Origin: Symbiodinium natans
Taxonomy: Eukaryota > Sar > Dinophyceae > Suessiales > Symbiodiniaceae
Reading direction: 5' to 3'
DNA: 64,000 nucleotides
Assembly: GCA_905221605.1 (NCBI GenBank)
Contig: CAJNDS010002075.1
Coordinates: 208,332 to 272,331, forward strand
The translations under genes and the position numbers were made by a program. How positions within the stretch are numbered: position 1 is the first letter of the stretch; each line of letters begins with the position of its first letter. Below the pieces are notes generated by a model. That model ran no database searches, had not been told where the DNA came from, and saw only the letters and a program-made list of their open reading frames with translations. Below are positions 12,343 through 25,200 of this stretch, piece after piece.

Positions 12343-12933
12343 GCGGTAAGGTGGCTCCAGCATCCCGATAGCAAACATGCCCCCTCTTGCCCTACCCTGC
12401 TTAAAAAACAAGGCATCTCTAGAACAGAAAAAGCCCTGAATCAGAAAAACCCGAAAAAAGAAGAGTCAAGGGTCTGCTGCTGCAAGGCTTCAGGTTTAGG
12501 GTTTAGGGTTTAGGTTCAGGGCATTTGTGAGGATGGCTGCTGACTTAGCCTCACATGGCATTGAACTTCAGCCCTAGGCATCAAACCAAAAGTCAGTATC
12601 CTGAACCAAGGACCCTAAACCCCTTAACCCTACCCCCCCCCCCCCCCCCCCCCAACCCCAAAAACAAATATTTAAAAAAAGTGGTGTGGGTTTCGGGGGC
12701 CCTGCGAAACATTTCATGGTTTAGGGGTGTATAGGAATTAGGCACATAGACAGAAAAAACCCTCACCCAAACGCTAAAACCTTAAAGCCGAAGACCCTGA
12801 AACCCTAATTGAACCCTAAGACCCTTAAGACCCTAAGACCCTAAAAACCCTAAGCCTTTAACACCCGAAAACCCTGAAAACCCAAGACTCCCGCACCCCG
12901 AAAACCTAAACCCTAAACCCTAAACTTCAGAAC

Positions 12934-12964
12934 CAGGACTCGAATTCCGGTGGATCGAGTCCTG
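12934..12964. repeat. Short perfect hairpin
   Basis: CAGGACTCGA pairs with TCGAGTCCTG across an 11-base loop. Confidence 0.7.
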
Positions 12965-13659
12965 ACCTCGGGGAGCACGGTTCCTACGTCCCAAATAGGG
13001 TTAACTTCTGGGTCTAGGGTTTAGGGTTTTAGGGTTTAGGGTTTAGGGTTTAGGAGTAGTAGTATGGGGTTCTACCGGGCCCCAGTCCTACATTGGGCTT
13101 AGATTCTGAGGGCCTATTTAATACCCAAACCACCTAACCCTAAACCCTAAACCCTAAACCCTAAACCCTAAACCCTAAACCCTAAAACCCTAAACCTAAC
13201 CCTAAACCCTACTCCCAACCCTAAACCCCCTAATAAGGGGCCTCCTCTGCGGGGTCTTGAAAAGAAAAGAGTAAACCTGAGGGGCCCCCAAGGACTGAAC
13301 CTGCGTTTTGGGCTTAGGGTTTAGGGTTTAGGGTTTTGGGCCCTAAACCCTAAAACTCCAAAAACCACTCCGAACACACAACCGGATAAACCCGACACCC
13401 TAAACCCTAACCCTTCAAACCCCCTAAACCCCAAACCCAAAACCCATAACCCCAAATGAGCAAAACCCATAAACTCAAAAACCATGAACCCCTGAGGCCC
13501 TAAGGCCCTAAACAAACCCCTAAGCCCCTAACCCTAAACCTCAAACCCTAACCCTAACCCTAAAACCCCAAGCCCCAACCTAACCCTAAAACCCATAAAA
13601 AAACCCTAACCCCTAACACCCTAAACCCTAAACCCCCCCCCCCCCCCCCCCCCCTCCCG

Positions 13660-13740
13660 CCCCACCTTGCTGGTGCTGCTGCCGCTGCTGCTGCGGCCCA
13701 TACTGCCGGAGGGCGAGTCCAGAGGCGACTCCTCGGATGG
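13660..13740 (-). CDS. Candidate exon: Ser-rich
   Basis: PSEESPLDSPSGSMGRSSSG, then SSTSK. Low complexity; coding status uncertain. Confidence 0.35.
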
Positions 13741-14880
13741 GGGTTTAGGGTTTAGGGTTTAGGGTTTAGGGTTTAGGGTTTAGGGTTTAGCATTTAGGAT
13801 CTAGGGTTTAGGGTTTGGGTTTAGGGCTTCCGACAATGGGGATACCCTTCTTTGGGGTTTTAGGGTTCATACTTGAAGGTTCGCCCGGTTGCCCAGCTAA
13901 CTAGGAGCCAAACAGGCGGGCAATTACTGGGCCCAAGAGTGGCCTGGATTTAAGAAGGGTTTAGGGTTTAGGGTTCAGGGTTCAGGCTTTAGGGTTTAGG
14001 GTGAGTGGTTTAAAGGGAAGAAGGGCACGACGGCGTCGCAGAGGGTCGCGGGGCTTCGGGCGCCGGGCTCAAGGCGTAGACGCGGCACACCCTAAACCCC
14101 AAACCCTGAACCCTGAACCCCTGGAACCCTAAAGCCAGGACACCCCTAAGCCCCTACACCTAGGGTTCAGGGTTTGGGGTTTGGGGTTTGGGGTTTAGGG
14201 TTTAGGGTTTAGGGTCTAGGGTTTAGGGTTTAGGGTTACCTTAGCCCAGAACCCTGGAGCCAAAAGCCGAAAACCTTTTAGGGCTGTTGGGCTGCAGAGG
14301 GGTTTAGGGTCTGTAGGGTCTTAAAGGTGGGCCTAGGGTTTAGGGTTTAGGGTTTAGGGTTTAGGGTTTAGGGTTTAGGGTTGAAGACACGGCACGGCCA
14401 CATGGAGGTCTTGACGTATGGACGGAGTGCAGTTCACCTTGCTGATGATAGGGTGACAGGGCCTCGGGATTAGCTGTAGTATCCCTAAACCCTAAACCCT
14501 AAACCCTAAACCCTATAAACCCTACACCTTCTAAGGCTGAGAGGCTCTGGTGCGGCTGTAGTGGAACGACAGCCCTCAACTTCCTGAACCTTAGGGTTTA
14601 GGGTTTAGGGTTTAGGGTTTAGGGTTTAGGGTTTAGGGTTTAGGGTTTAGGGTTTAGGGATTCCTAAACCCTGATTCTCGTTCTGGCTTATGCTTTTGGG
14701 GTTCAAAAGGGTTTAGAGTTCCTTTCTCTGAAAGGAACATGCTCTGCTTGCATTCACTTAGGCTAGCAGGAATCTTTGTGTCTTAGGGTGTGGGGTTTAG
14801 GGTCAGGATTGGGTTTTTAGGGGCCGAGGGGCCAAGATTCCACGTGCAGGACAGGGCCGGGAGTTCGGCGGAAAAAAACA

Positions 14881-14917
14881 CCGAACCCGCAAGTTGCTTT
14901 AGGCGGTGCGGGTTCGG
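14881..14917. repeat. Short perfect hairpin
   Basis: CCGAACCCGCA pairs with TGCGGGTTCGG across a 15-base loop, in unique sequence. Confidence 0.7.
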
Positions 14918-16297
14918 ATGTTGAAGCGTTAGGGAACAAGCAAAGTTCAGCCCTGCAGGTATGCTCCAGCCCTAACCCCTAAACCGCAAACCCTACACCC
15001 AGGGTTTAGGGTTTTGGGTTAAGATCTAAACCTAAACCAAACCGAGGCAAGTTTCACGCCTTAAACGCAACCTAAATTTCTCCCCTAGAAGCTGGTTTTA
15101 GGCTTAGGGTTTAGGGTTTACTAACCCCAAAATCCTAAACCCTAAAACCCTAAACCATAAAACCCTTAACCCGAAGACGCCCCTCCTCCGTAGCAAAACA
15201 CAAAGCCAAGACACGTGCAGCTCGGGCGGTCCCGGCATAGTCGGAGGCGGGAGCCCTGCTCCTTGGAAACAAAGGGTTTAGGGTTTAGGGTTTAGGGTTG
15301 AGGGTTTAGGGTTTACGGTGAAACAGGACCCTGAATCGTTGGGTCGCTAGGATCCCCGGAAAAACACATTCCTAAGTATGATCCTCGTAGTAAGGGAGAG
15401 AAACCTCTTCGTAAGGGAAATGTATACAGGGGTTTAGGCAACAGTAAGCGTTGTTAAGCCCTAAACCCTAAACCCTAAACCCTAAACCCTAAACCCCTAT
15501 CCCTTTAATGAAATCTAGAGGCTCCTACCTCCTGAACTTCCTTGGAAGAGCTGCTAGGTGGGCCGTTTAGGGTTTAGGGTTTAGGGCTCAGGGCTTAGGG
15601 CTTAGGGCCTGCCTGCTCCAGCAAGTTTGGGGGACTTCTGATGTATAAAGCTCCGCCACCCTCGAATGTTTAAACAACTCCCCTTCTAGTGTATCAACCC
15701 TAATCCCTAAACCGTCCTAAACCCCAATCCCTACACCCTGATCCCAAAACCCTGTTCCCTAAACCCTAAACCTTAAACCCTCAACCCTAAACCCCACCCC
15801 CTAAACCCTAAACCCTATACCCCTAAACCCTATAAGAGGGAAGGCTTGGTGGGCTGCAGTATTCCGGGAGAGGACTCGTTGAAGCCAAGTGTCTCTTGCC
15901 CTAGGGCACTCGTTTCTGAGTGGCGTGGACTACATTCCACTTCGCAAAAACCATCCCCTTTGGGAGGGTTGAGCCAAACGCCGAGCGTTGCGGTTTAGGG
16001 TTTAGGGATTAGGCTTGAGGGTTTAGGGTTGAGGGCTGAGGGTTTAAGGTTAAGGGAGTAGGGTTTAGGGTTGAGGGTTGAGGATTTAGGGTTTAGGGCA
16101 CCCAACCCATAAACCCCAAAGCCCCAACCCCAAACCTGAGACTATTCACTAGGTCGCGGGTGTCAAGATCTTGGTCTTCGCCAAGGGTTTAATGATTCTA
16201 AGTTCTATAGGGCCCCATAATGAACAGAAATGCCTAATGCAGAGATCCTCAGAGACTATAACAGGGCCCTTGTGGGGGGGGGGGGGGGGGGGGGGCC

Positions 16298-16408
16298 CAA
16301 AACCCTAAACCCTAAACCCTAAACCCTAAACCCTAAACCCTAAACCCTAAACCCTAAACCCTAAACCCTAAACCCTAAACCCTAAACCCTAAACCCTAAA
16401 CCCTAAAC
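16298..16408 (-). repeat. Telomeric array CCCTAAA, 110 bp
   Basis: Starts immediately after a G21 run (16,275-16,295), a pairing of poly-G and array seen repeatedly. Confidence 0.95.
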
Positions 16409-16411
16409 CGG

Positions 16412-16640
16412 GAGGGGGGGTTCTCAACCGAAGTGCCGGAATCTCGAACAAAAAGTGGCGGAGAGATCGCAGGGTTCCAGGGTGTTTCTCGGCGTATGCT
16501 TGCTTCTGGTTGGTAAACTCTAAACCCTAAACCCTCTAGGGTGCCGCTGAAGAAAGGAATCCAAGGCGGCACCGTTCCTTGTTTGAGGGTGTTTGATACA
16601 AATCTAGCCTGATCCCTGCGAAATGGGAGCAACAAAAACC
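16412..16640 (-). pseudogene. Open region split by a telomeric remnant
   Basis: RDQARFVSNTLKQGTVPPWI and QPEASIRRETPWNPAISPPL lie on either side of about 24 bp of degenerate TTTAGGG and stay in one frame. Either two exons or a coding relic. Confidence 0.3.
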
Positions 16641-17019
16641 CTAAACCCTAAACCCTAAACCCTAACCCCTAACCTCAAACCCCAAACCCTAAACCCCAAA
16701 CCCTAAACCTAACCTGAAACCCTGAACTCTGACTCTTGAAGAACACACCTCATACAATAATGGTGAGCCTTCAATCCTGCACCCTGAAACCCTAAACCCT
16801 ACACCCTAAACCCTAACCCTAAACCCCAAACCCCAAACCCCAAACCCTAAACCCCATGATGGGCCCTGAGCCCAGAAGGAGGGGGGAGGGTTCTCTGGGC
16901 TCTCCGTCCCTCGGTCCCTCGGCGTGGGAGCACCTCTTCCTTGATTTCCTGGCGACTTCTGTGAACGTACTCTTGGGGTCTAGGGTTTAGGGCTTAGGGT
17001 TTGACAGTGATTTTTGCAG

Positions 17020-17145
17020 GGTTTAGGGTTTAGGGTTTAGGGTTTAGGGTTTAGGGTTTAGGGTTTAGGGTTTCGGGTTTTGGGTTTACGGTTTAGGGTT
17101 TAGGGTTTAGGGTACCTAAGCCCTAAACCCTAAACCCGAAACCCT
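17020..17145. repeat. Head-to-head telomeric junction
   Basis: TTTAGGG array to 17,113, then TACCTAAG and CCCTAAA units, the order expected at an end-to-end fusion. Confidence 0.8.
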
Positions 17146-17378
17146 GAACCCTAATGGGGGTCTTAGAGGGCACTGCTGCCTTCAGGTGCCTTGCTTCGCC
17201 CAGAGTAAGCCAAGCATGGAAAGATTCAAATCTGAGGCTGCGAGAGAACAAAGCCCTAAACCCTAAACCCTAAACCCTAAACCCTAAACCCTAAACCCTA
17301 AACCCTAAACCCAACTCGACACAGAGAAGAAGGGCACCGCCTAGCCACAAACAAGGGACTCCATGTAGCCAAAAAGCT

Positions 17379-17495
17379 TAAACCCTAAACCCTAAACCCT
17401 AAACCCTAAACCCTAAACCCTAAACCCTAAACCCTAAACCCTAAACCCTAAACCCTAAACCCTAAACCCTAAACCCTAAACCCTAAACCCTAAAG
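17379..17495 (-). repeat. Telomeric array CCCTAAA, 115 bp
   Basis: Sixteen or so pure units. Confidence 0.95.
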
Positions 17496-17562
17496 GCTAC
17501 CTGCCCAGTCTCGAAGTGTTTTTGAGTGGGCTTCAGGATGCGCCTCACCAGTCTGGCTGACA

Positions 17563-17683
17563 GGGTTTAGGGTTTAGGGTTTAGGGTTTAGGGTTTAGGG
17601 TTTAGGGTTTAGGGTTTAGGGTTTAGGGTTTAGGGTTTGGGGTTTAGGGTTTAGGGTTTGGGGTTTGGGGTTTCGGGTTTGGG
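17563..17683 (+). repeat. Telomeric array TTTAGGG with TTTGGGG tail
   Basis: Opposite in orientation to the array 70 bp to its left. Confidence 0.94.
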
Positions 17684-18296
17684 GTGGTTGAGATGCCTGT
17701 AGAACTAAACCCCCTCGGATCAGTAGCTACCTCTGAATCACTTGGCCCAACCCATGAGACTCCAGGTAAACAGACTCCCAGGCAGGATATTCGGCTCTAT
17801 CCAGCGCCCCCAATGCCCCGAAACTAAGCAAGAGATACGTTCCTGACCCTATGCACCCCCCTACAAACCATACAGAAATCTACATTCATATGGGAATCAT
17901 AGCTGTTAGAGCTACCCGTAAACATATTCTAAGCACTCAACCGGCGGCATTGACATAGACTAACCGATGTAAGTGTCAAAGGAGCATGACACGCCCTAAA
18001 CCCTAAAGCCAGAAGTCTAGGGTTTACTATGTGCTTAAAAACTCTCCAAAGATAAGAAAAACCAAACAAAGAAAAAACATCTTCCTTATAATAAGGGAAA
18101 TATATATATATATATATACATATGGATCATCATCTTGCGTTAGTTTGGTGCTCTTAAGCAACGAGAGGCTAGGGTTCTTTTTCCACCCCTCTGCTGCCCA
18201 GCGGCTAAGAAGTCCAAAGGGACAAGAGGGTCTCACACCACCCTAAACCCTGAACCCTAAGCCCCCAACCCCAAACCATCTCGGCCAAGCCGACGA

Positions 18297-18416
18297 CAGT
18301 AAACTCGAGCAAGTTGGAACATGGTTTAAGGATGATGAAAATTTCAGCTAGGGCTCGCTGTAGTGTACCTTTTCGGGTATGGGGAGAAGGATGTTCCAAC
18401 TTTTTGGAGTTTACTG
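18297..18416. mobile_element. MITE-like element, CAGTAAACTC family
   Basis: 120 bp with 26-bp inverted ends (CAGTAAACTCGAGCAAGTTG / revcomp CAGTAAACTCCAAAAAGTTG). Single copy seen in the window. Confidence 0.68.
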
Positions 18417-19198
18417 CACAGTATATATGCATGAAAGTATTCTATATTATATAAGCTATAGTATGCTATAGCATGTTGTGATCTATTCTCGTATAGCCTC
18501 AAAACAGAACTCTCTGGCCGATGGATTTGACGGCCTTTTCTGGCCATCTGGGTTCACACCCTAGATGTGGATAGAATTGCCGCCAGGCAAAGCAAACATC
18601 TAAGGGTTTAGGGTTTCGGGTTTAGGGTTTAGGGTACAATGAAAGGCTTGGGGATATCTTCGTAGTTGGGCCGCTTGAATTCTGCTCTCTACGGACCCTA
18701 GACATTCAGTTGTTGTCTTGTGAGGAAAGCCATCTGACTCACAGCACATACCTTCCCGCCTAGCTACCAAATCCCTGCGAACCGTCCGTCTTTAGGTCCC
18801 ATGCCCAAACTGTACATCCTAAACCCGAGAAGCCCAAAACAACCCGACACTCACAACCATAACCTTGCCATAAACAAATCCTAAATCCCTAAACCCTAAA
18901 CCCTAATGGGGCCTAGTGATAAGAACATTTTTCTCCTAAGCCACCGAAGTGAAAGTGCAATAGGGCTCTGAAGAGTGCAGCTGTTACTTGGGTTGGGACG
19001 AAGTTCTTGTTCGGCCGATAACCGACGGCATGTTGTTTGCTAAACTGCCAGAGGAGGCCTCTTACGTTTTTTTGCCTGTGCCTGGCAGCTTATGTAAATA
19101 TCCTGGAAATCGATAAAGCGGCAAAGCAGTCCGGGAAGATGAATGCTGATGGCACTCAGAAGCTGCTTTGGTGACAAAAAAAGCCACGCCCATGACAT
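18417..19198. other. 3' flank of the big gene
   Basis: Mostly unique DNA with short TTTAGGG/CCCTAAA blocks at 18,603-18,635 and 18,880-18,906. No polyadenylation signal could be assigned. Confidence 0.5.
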
Positions 19199-19246
19199 CT
19201 ACACTGCACGGCAGTCCGTAATCACACGGCCGAACGTGGTGAAATC
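19199..19246 (-). CDS. Terminal exon with stop codon
   Basis: The exon has 48 nt and reads DFTTFGRVITDCRAV then TAG. G-P-R-Q-D-F-T-T-F is regenerated across the junction, matching G-P-R-N-D-F-G-A-W. Confidence 0.82.
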   Translation of the reverse strand, partial: DFTTFGRVITDCRAV

Positions 19247-22200
19247 CTTGGTAGCCCAGTAACCACATTCTAATAAGGGCACCCTTTTTTGGGTTAGTTA
19301 CTTTATAAGGGAACCTTGAACCAACAAACGGGAAAAGGTTACCTATTCTGCTGCTAAGAGTCTTGACGAGGGCCCACATATCGCCTTCCATCAATGGCAG
19401 AGAAGATCTCCGCCGTTTGGCCATTCACGTGAGTGACGGAGAAGTGTTTTCCGTCCACATCTCCAATCTGGGAGGTGGGTGGTTGTCGAAATTATGGTCC
19501 CTTTTGGATCCCTAGTCTAATACGGCACCTAGTATTTAGGGTCCCCCAAAAGGGATCATAATTTTGACAAAACCCACCCATGTGTTTGAGGTATGAAAGG
19601 CGAAAGAAGAGGCTCATTTCCTTTGCGACAAGATCAGAAGTTGCATAATTGAGAGCCGGAAAATCGGGGGGTCTTGATAGTCTCAACAGGTTCTGGGTGG
19701 GCGCATTGCTGTCTACGTCCATCTGCATCATCGTCGGAAAGAATCCGATGGAATAGTATCGGTAACCCTAAACCCTAAACCCTAAACCCTAAACCCTAAT
19801 CCCTAATCATCCCTGTAGTAGGTCGAGCGGCTCGCCAGTTGCCAATCTGCACGAAGCCATGTCCGAAGGCGATCCCTGAAGGTGGACCCACAGCTCGCTC
19901 CTGGGGTCTGGCGAAGGGGTTTGGGGGTGTTTAGGGTTGAGGGTTTAGGGTTTAGGGTTTAGGGCTACCAGGGGCCCCTAATATAGATCCCAAACAGTAG
20001 GATTCCTCTATAGTCGGGACCCCCAATATGGTACCCCTCATTTCGGAAACCCCCCATGTAGTTTAAGCTGCCATAATAAGGAAACCCGATGTTTTTTCTG
20101 TAGATCCCCTAAATGTTAACTTAAAGTCCATAAACCTTAAACCCTAATCCCTAATCCCGAAGCCCTAAACCTTAAACCCTAAACCCTAAGCCCTAAACCC
20201 TAAACACCACCCCTGAACAACAGCCCAGCTTCAAAAAGGTCAAAGCCGTGATGGGGTCCGACTTGAGCGGTGCCGTCGTCTCCTGAACTCAGCAAATCCT
20301 AAACCTCAAAACTTACCTAAGGAATTCAGGGTTGGGGTTTAGGGTTTAGGGTTTAGGGTTTAGGGTTTAGGGTTTCGGGTTTAGGGTTTAGGGTTTAGGG
20401 TTTAGGGTTTAGGGTTTAGGGTCTAGGGTCTAGGGTCCAGGGTTTAGGGTTTAGGGTCTAGGGTTTCGGGTTTAGGGTTGCCTTAACCCCAAATGGCCAT
20501 TTCCCAAAATAGGGGGTACCCCTGTGCTACCCCAAGTAGAATAGACTCCCCTTCAAAGGGATCCCCCTAAAGGGTATCCCTATTTCGAAACCCCCCCAAA
20601 CAGCCTACCTGTTCAAGGACTTATATCAGGAAGTCAGAATAAGGAGCCCCTAAACATGTAGGTGTTATCGGGTCCAGGCAAGGCCTGCAAAATCACAGCT
20701 GGCACTGCAATTGCTTAGCAAGCCACCCCATTTCATCGGAGTGTTCTTGTTACGGTGGGAGACGACGAGATGTTTCCCAGTTTCCTCCCATTCACCCAAG
20801 CGCCACTCGCCAAACTCGATGAAGCCTAAGTCGCCCAGCAACCATCTTAGAATAAGGGTACCCGTTTATAACCTGGTTACTTTCTATGGGAACCCGGAAC
20901 CCAAAAAAAGGGTAAAGGGCACCCTAAAACCCTAAACCCTAAACCCTAAACCCTAAACCAAGGAGCGATCTCCGAACTTGATAGCACTTGTTGCGCGGGG
21001 CTCGCGGTCCCAGCTGTTCCAGTCGTGTCGTGGTCCAGAATGAACATGACCGTCCAACGTGTAGATCGCCTTGGTACAAGTAGTGGCCCCCTAGCTATAC
21101 AAACTTTAGTTAAGGGAATTATTACCTAAACAATGGGACCTATAACCCAATTCAGGGCCCTTTATAACCTTACTTGTAAGTACGGGGCCCCTACATGTAG
21201 CCCAGTAACCATATTGCAATAATGGTACCCTTGCTGGGGGGGGGTTGGTGACTTTACCAGGGAACCGTGAACCCAAAAAAGGTAAACCCTAAATCCTAAA
21301 CCCTAAACCTTAAACCCTAAACCCTATAACAAAAGGGACACCGAGTCACGACAGTGAGGCTTCCGCTGTGCGAGAAGGAGAAGTGATTCGGGTCCATCGC
21401 TGCGACGCGCCAGCTGCCAATCTGTAGAAAACCGTCACCTAAGCTGAATTAGGGTTTCGGTTTAGGGTTTAGGGTTTAGGGTTTAGGGTTTAGGGTTTAG
21501 GGTTTAGGGTTTAGGGTTTAGGGTTTAGGGTTTAGGGTTTAGGGTTTCGGGTTCAGGGTTTAGGGGCTATTCGGCCTTATGATCCCCAAAATCAACCCTA
21601 GAAAGGGCCCTTTTAAGCGGTTCTAGGGTACAACGGCCGCATCCGGAACCCGCCATAACACTCAGGGGCAGGGGCCCTAAACCCTAGACCCTAAACCCTA
21701 AACCCTAAACTTTAAACCCTAAACCTTAAACCCTAAACCCTAAACCCTAAACCCTAAAGAGGTGTGATGTCTTTTTGCAACTGAAGCCACCTGCTGTGAT
21801 TCCAGGGCAGCTTCCCAGTATTTCCTTGGTAGCCCAGGAACCACATTATTAAAGGGTGCTTTTTTAGGTTTTTTTAGGGTTTTTTAGGGCCCTTTATTAT
21901 TTGGTTCCTCTTCAGGGGAACCTGCTGAACAAAAAAAGGGAAAAGGGTACCCTAAACCCTAAACCCTAAACCCTAAACCCTAAACCCTAAACCCTAAACC
22001 CTAAACCCAGAAAAGGGAAAAGGGTACCACTGGGCTACTAAGTCTCCTGGATGCCGCCACAATGCCATTGCGCATACCGCTCCGCCACGTCGGTAACCTC
22101 TAGGGCTGCGTGAACAGCGGTTTAGGGTTTAGGGTTTAGGGTTTAGGGTTTAGCGTTGCAAGGCGGGGCTACCCCAAGAAGACAGAAAATGAGAAAAACT

Positions 22201-25200
22201 AAACCCCTAAACCCTGAACCCTAACCCTAAGCCCTAAACCCTAAACCCTATTAAACCCTATTAAACCCTATTAAACCCTATTAAACCCTATGAAACCCTA
22301 TTAAACCCTAAAACAGTGGACGCTACGACGATCCAAGTGACTCCGCTCTGATGCTGTGTCGCCGGGATCACATGGCCATCACGATGAAAAATCTGCGGGC
22401 TCGTTTTGTAGTCCTCCACCCCATATCCCCCTATATACACCCTTTAAGGGATTATACAGGGTACCTCATTCCCTAAACCCTAAACCCTAAACCCTAAACC
22501 CTAAACCCTAAACCCTAAACCCTAAACCCTAAACCCTAAACCCTAAACCCTAACCCCTAAACCCTAAACCCTAAACCCTAAACCAACAGAAAGCTGTGTG
22601 GTCCTTTTGGGTCACGTAAAAGGCCGTGTCATCCGCCTGGGTTGTGGGAGCTCGTTAAAGCATGCGGCGCACAGGCCCGGATTCCAAAGACCAAACGCAA
22701 AGGAACAAAGAGAGAGGGAGAACCCTTCTCTAAACCCTAAACCCTAAACCCTAAACCCTAAACCTGCAAAGGACGATTCTGGTCTACTGCCCAGCCGCGC
22801 CAAATCGCCACTCGCCCAGCTGTATGAACTGGTCCCCGAACCTGCTGAACGGGTTTAGGGTTTAGGGTTTAGGGTTTAGGGTTTAGGGTTTAGGGTTTAG
22901 GGTTTAGGGTTTAGGGTTTAGGGTTTAGGGTTTAGGGTTTAGGGTACAGCCATCTCTTCTTAAATAGAAACATACAACTCTTATCACGCTTTCGGCTGCT
23001 CCCATCCGTGAGAATACATGATAGCTACAGGCATCTGCAAAGACCCGCAACCCTAAGCCCTGAACCCTAAACCCGCACCATTGTTGGGGCACTTGTAAAA
23101 ACATCGTTGTTGTTCCTGATTATTGGGTTTAAGTATCCAGAAAAAGTAAGATTATTTTGAACAATGAACCTGAAACCCTAAAGGAACACATGGTACCCTA
23201 AACCCTAAACTCTAAACCCTAAACCCTAAACCCTAACACAACAAATGGTACTCACCAAGCCAGGGCACGTCACACCCGACGCTGGCCCGGCTCGGAAGTG
23301 CCACGAATTCCTTGGTAGCCCAGTAACCACATTCTAATAAACCCTAAACCCTAAACCCTAAACCCTAAACCCTAAACCCTAAACCCTAAACCCTAAACCC
23401 TAGAAAGGGAAAAGGGTACCACTGGGCTACCAAGATTCCAGTCGTGTCTCGGCCCAGGATGGAGGGTGGCATCGTTCCTGGGTAGCAGAACTCTCCAGGG
23501 GGTTTAGGGTTTAGGGTTTAGGGTTCAGGGTTTAGGGTTTAGGGTTTGGGGCTTAGTTAGAGTTTAGGGTCTAAGTAGGGCTGAAGCATTAGGGTTTAGG
23601 GTTTAGGGTGCAGGGTTTATGGTTTAGGGGGTGTAGGGTTTAGGGTTTAGGGTCTAGGCGATGAGGACATACTTGCATGTTAGGGTGCAAGGGGCCGGTG
23701 GGGTAGGGGTTGGCAGTATGGAACGTTCGACACTAGGCTACTATTTGCTGAAGAACCCCAAAAGAACAAAACATCTACACTAGGGTTTAGGGTTTAGGGT
23801 TTAGGGTTTAGGGTGGGTCTTGCAGTGGGAGCGGATGGACTCGGAAAGCAGTCGTCCAAACCACGAAAGATGCTGCAGAAAGGGCTCACCCTAAACCCCT
23901 AGGCCCTAACCCCTAACCCCTAACCCCTAACCCCTAAACCCTAAACCCTAAACCCTAAACCCTAAACCCTAAGCAGCCCAGGTGCCCCCTGAAGATCTGG
24001 GCAGTCGTTCCTGACTCGTGAGAGATGCTCAGATGATTGTTGTCCTTGGTAGCCCAGTCTTAGGGTTTAGGGTTTAGGGTTTAGGGTTTAGGGTTTAGGG
24101 TTTAGGGTTTAGGGTGTAGCCACATTATAGTAAGGTTGGCCTGTTTTGGGTTGGTTACTTGATAAGAGAACCTTAAAAAGGGAAAAGGGTACTACCAAAC
24201 CCTAAACCGTAAACTCTAAACCCTAAACCCTAAACCCTAAACCCTAAACCCTAAACCCTAAACCCTAAACCAAGAAAAGGGAAAAAGGCACCACTGCGCT
24301 ATCAAGTGTCCATAGCTGCGACGCGGAACCTGCCGATCTGGATCCAGTTTGTACCGAAGGTAATGCCGTAAGGAAACCTTCTTCTCCGTGGCACAGAGGA
24401 GAGAACATGTTTTTTTACCCTAGATTGTGTAGCAGAACCCCTACTTTGGAGTAGACTCGGGAAGAAAAGTATATACTTTTTAAGTCTAAGTAGCTATACT
24501 AGGAACCCAGAACCAAAAGCAAAACATTCAAGTATAGTACTCCATAACCCAGAACCAGGGGCAACTAGAAACCCTAAACCCTAAATCCTAAACCCTAAAC
24601 CCCAAAACAAGAACATACCACATAAACATTCATACAAGGAGCCCAAAAGGTCTGTCCCAGGCACCAAAGTCGTTCCGGGGACCAGGCAAGATACGGCCAT
24701 CTCCACAGTAGACTTGGGCAGTCTTACGTGTCTCTTGGTGGGAGATGCTGAAGTGGTCGCCGTCTATTGCCGCCATGCGCCACTGCCCGAGTTGGATAAA
24801 CCGATCACCCCAATGTCCGAACTCCTGGGCTCTTGTTTCAGGAACTTAAAAAAGTCAAGTTGCCATCATCAGGAAACCATATAGATCCCTAGTACGGCAA
24901 CTTTACCCTAAACCCTAAACCCTAAACCCTAAACCCTAAACAATAAACCCTAAACCCTAAACCCAGGCTCTGGCTTGCACTCTCCGAAAGCCAGCTCGGC
25001 GATATCGGGGCAGGTCCAGTCGGCGGGCTCTTTGCGGACCATGGCATGGTTGTCATAGTCCCTGTACTGTTTAGGGTTTAGGGTTTAGGGTTTAGGGTTT
25101 AGGGTTTAGGGTTTAGGGTTTAGGGTTTAGGGTTTAGGGTTTAGGGTTTAGGGTCTAGGGTCTAGGGTCTAGGGTTTAGGGTTTGGGGTAAAAAAATGTT

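Noticed and set aside
12934-14917. Hairpins at 12,934 and 14,881 as tRNA or small RNA genes
   Set aside because: Single stems only; no cloverleaf, anticodon arm or conserved tRNA box found.
19492-19731. 80-codon minus frame starting MMQMDVDSNAP
   Set aside because: It lies between two module 9 exons that join in frame without it, and overlaps an inverted-repeat element.
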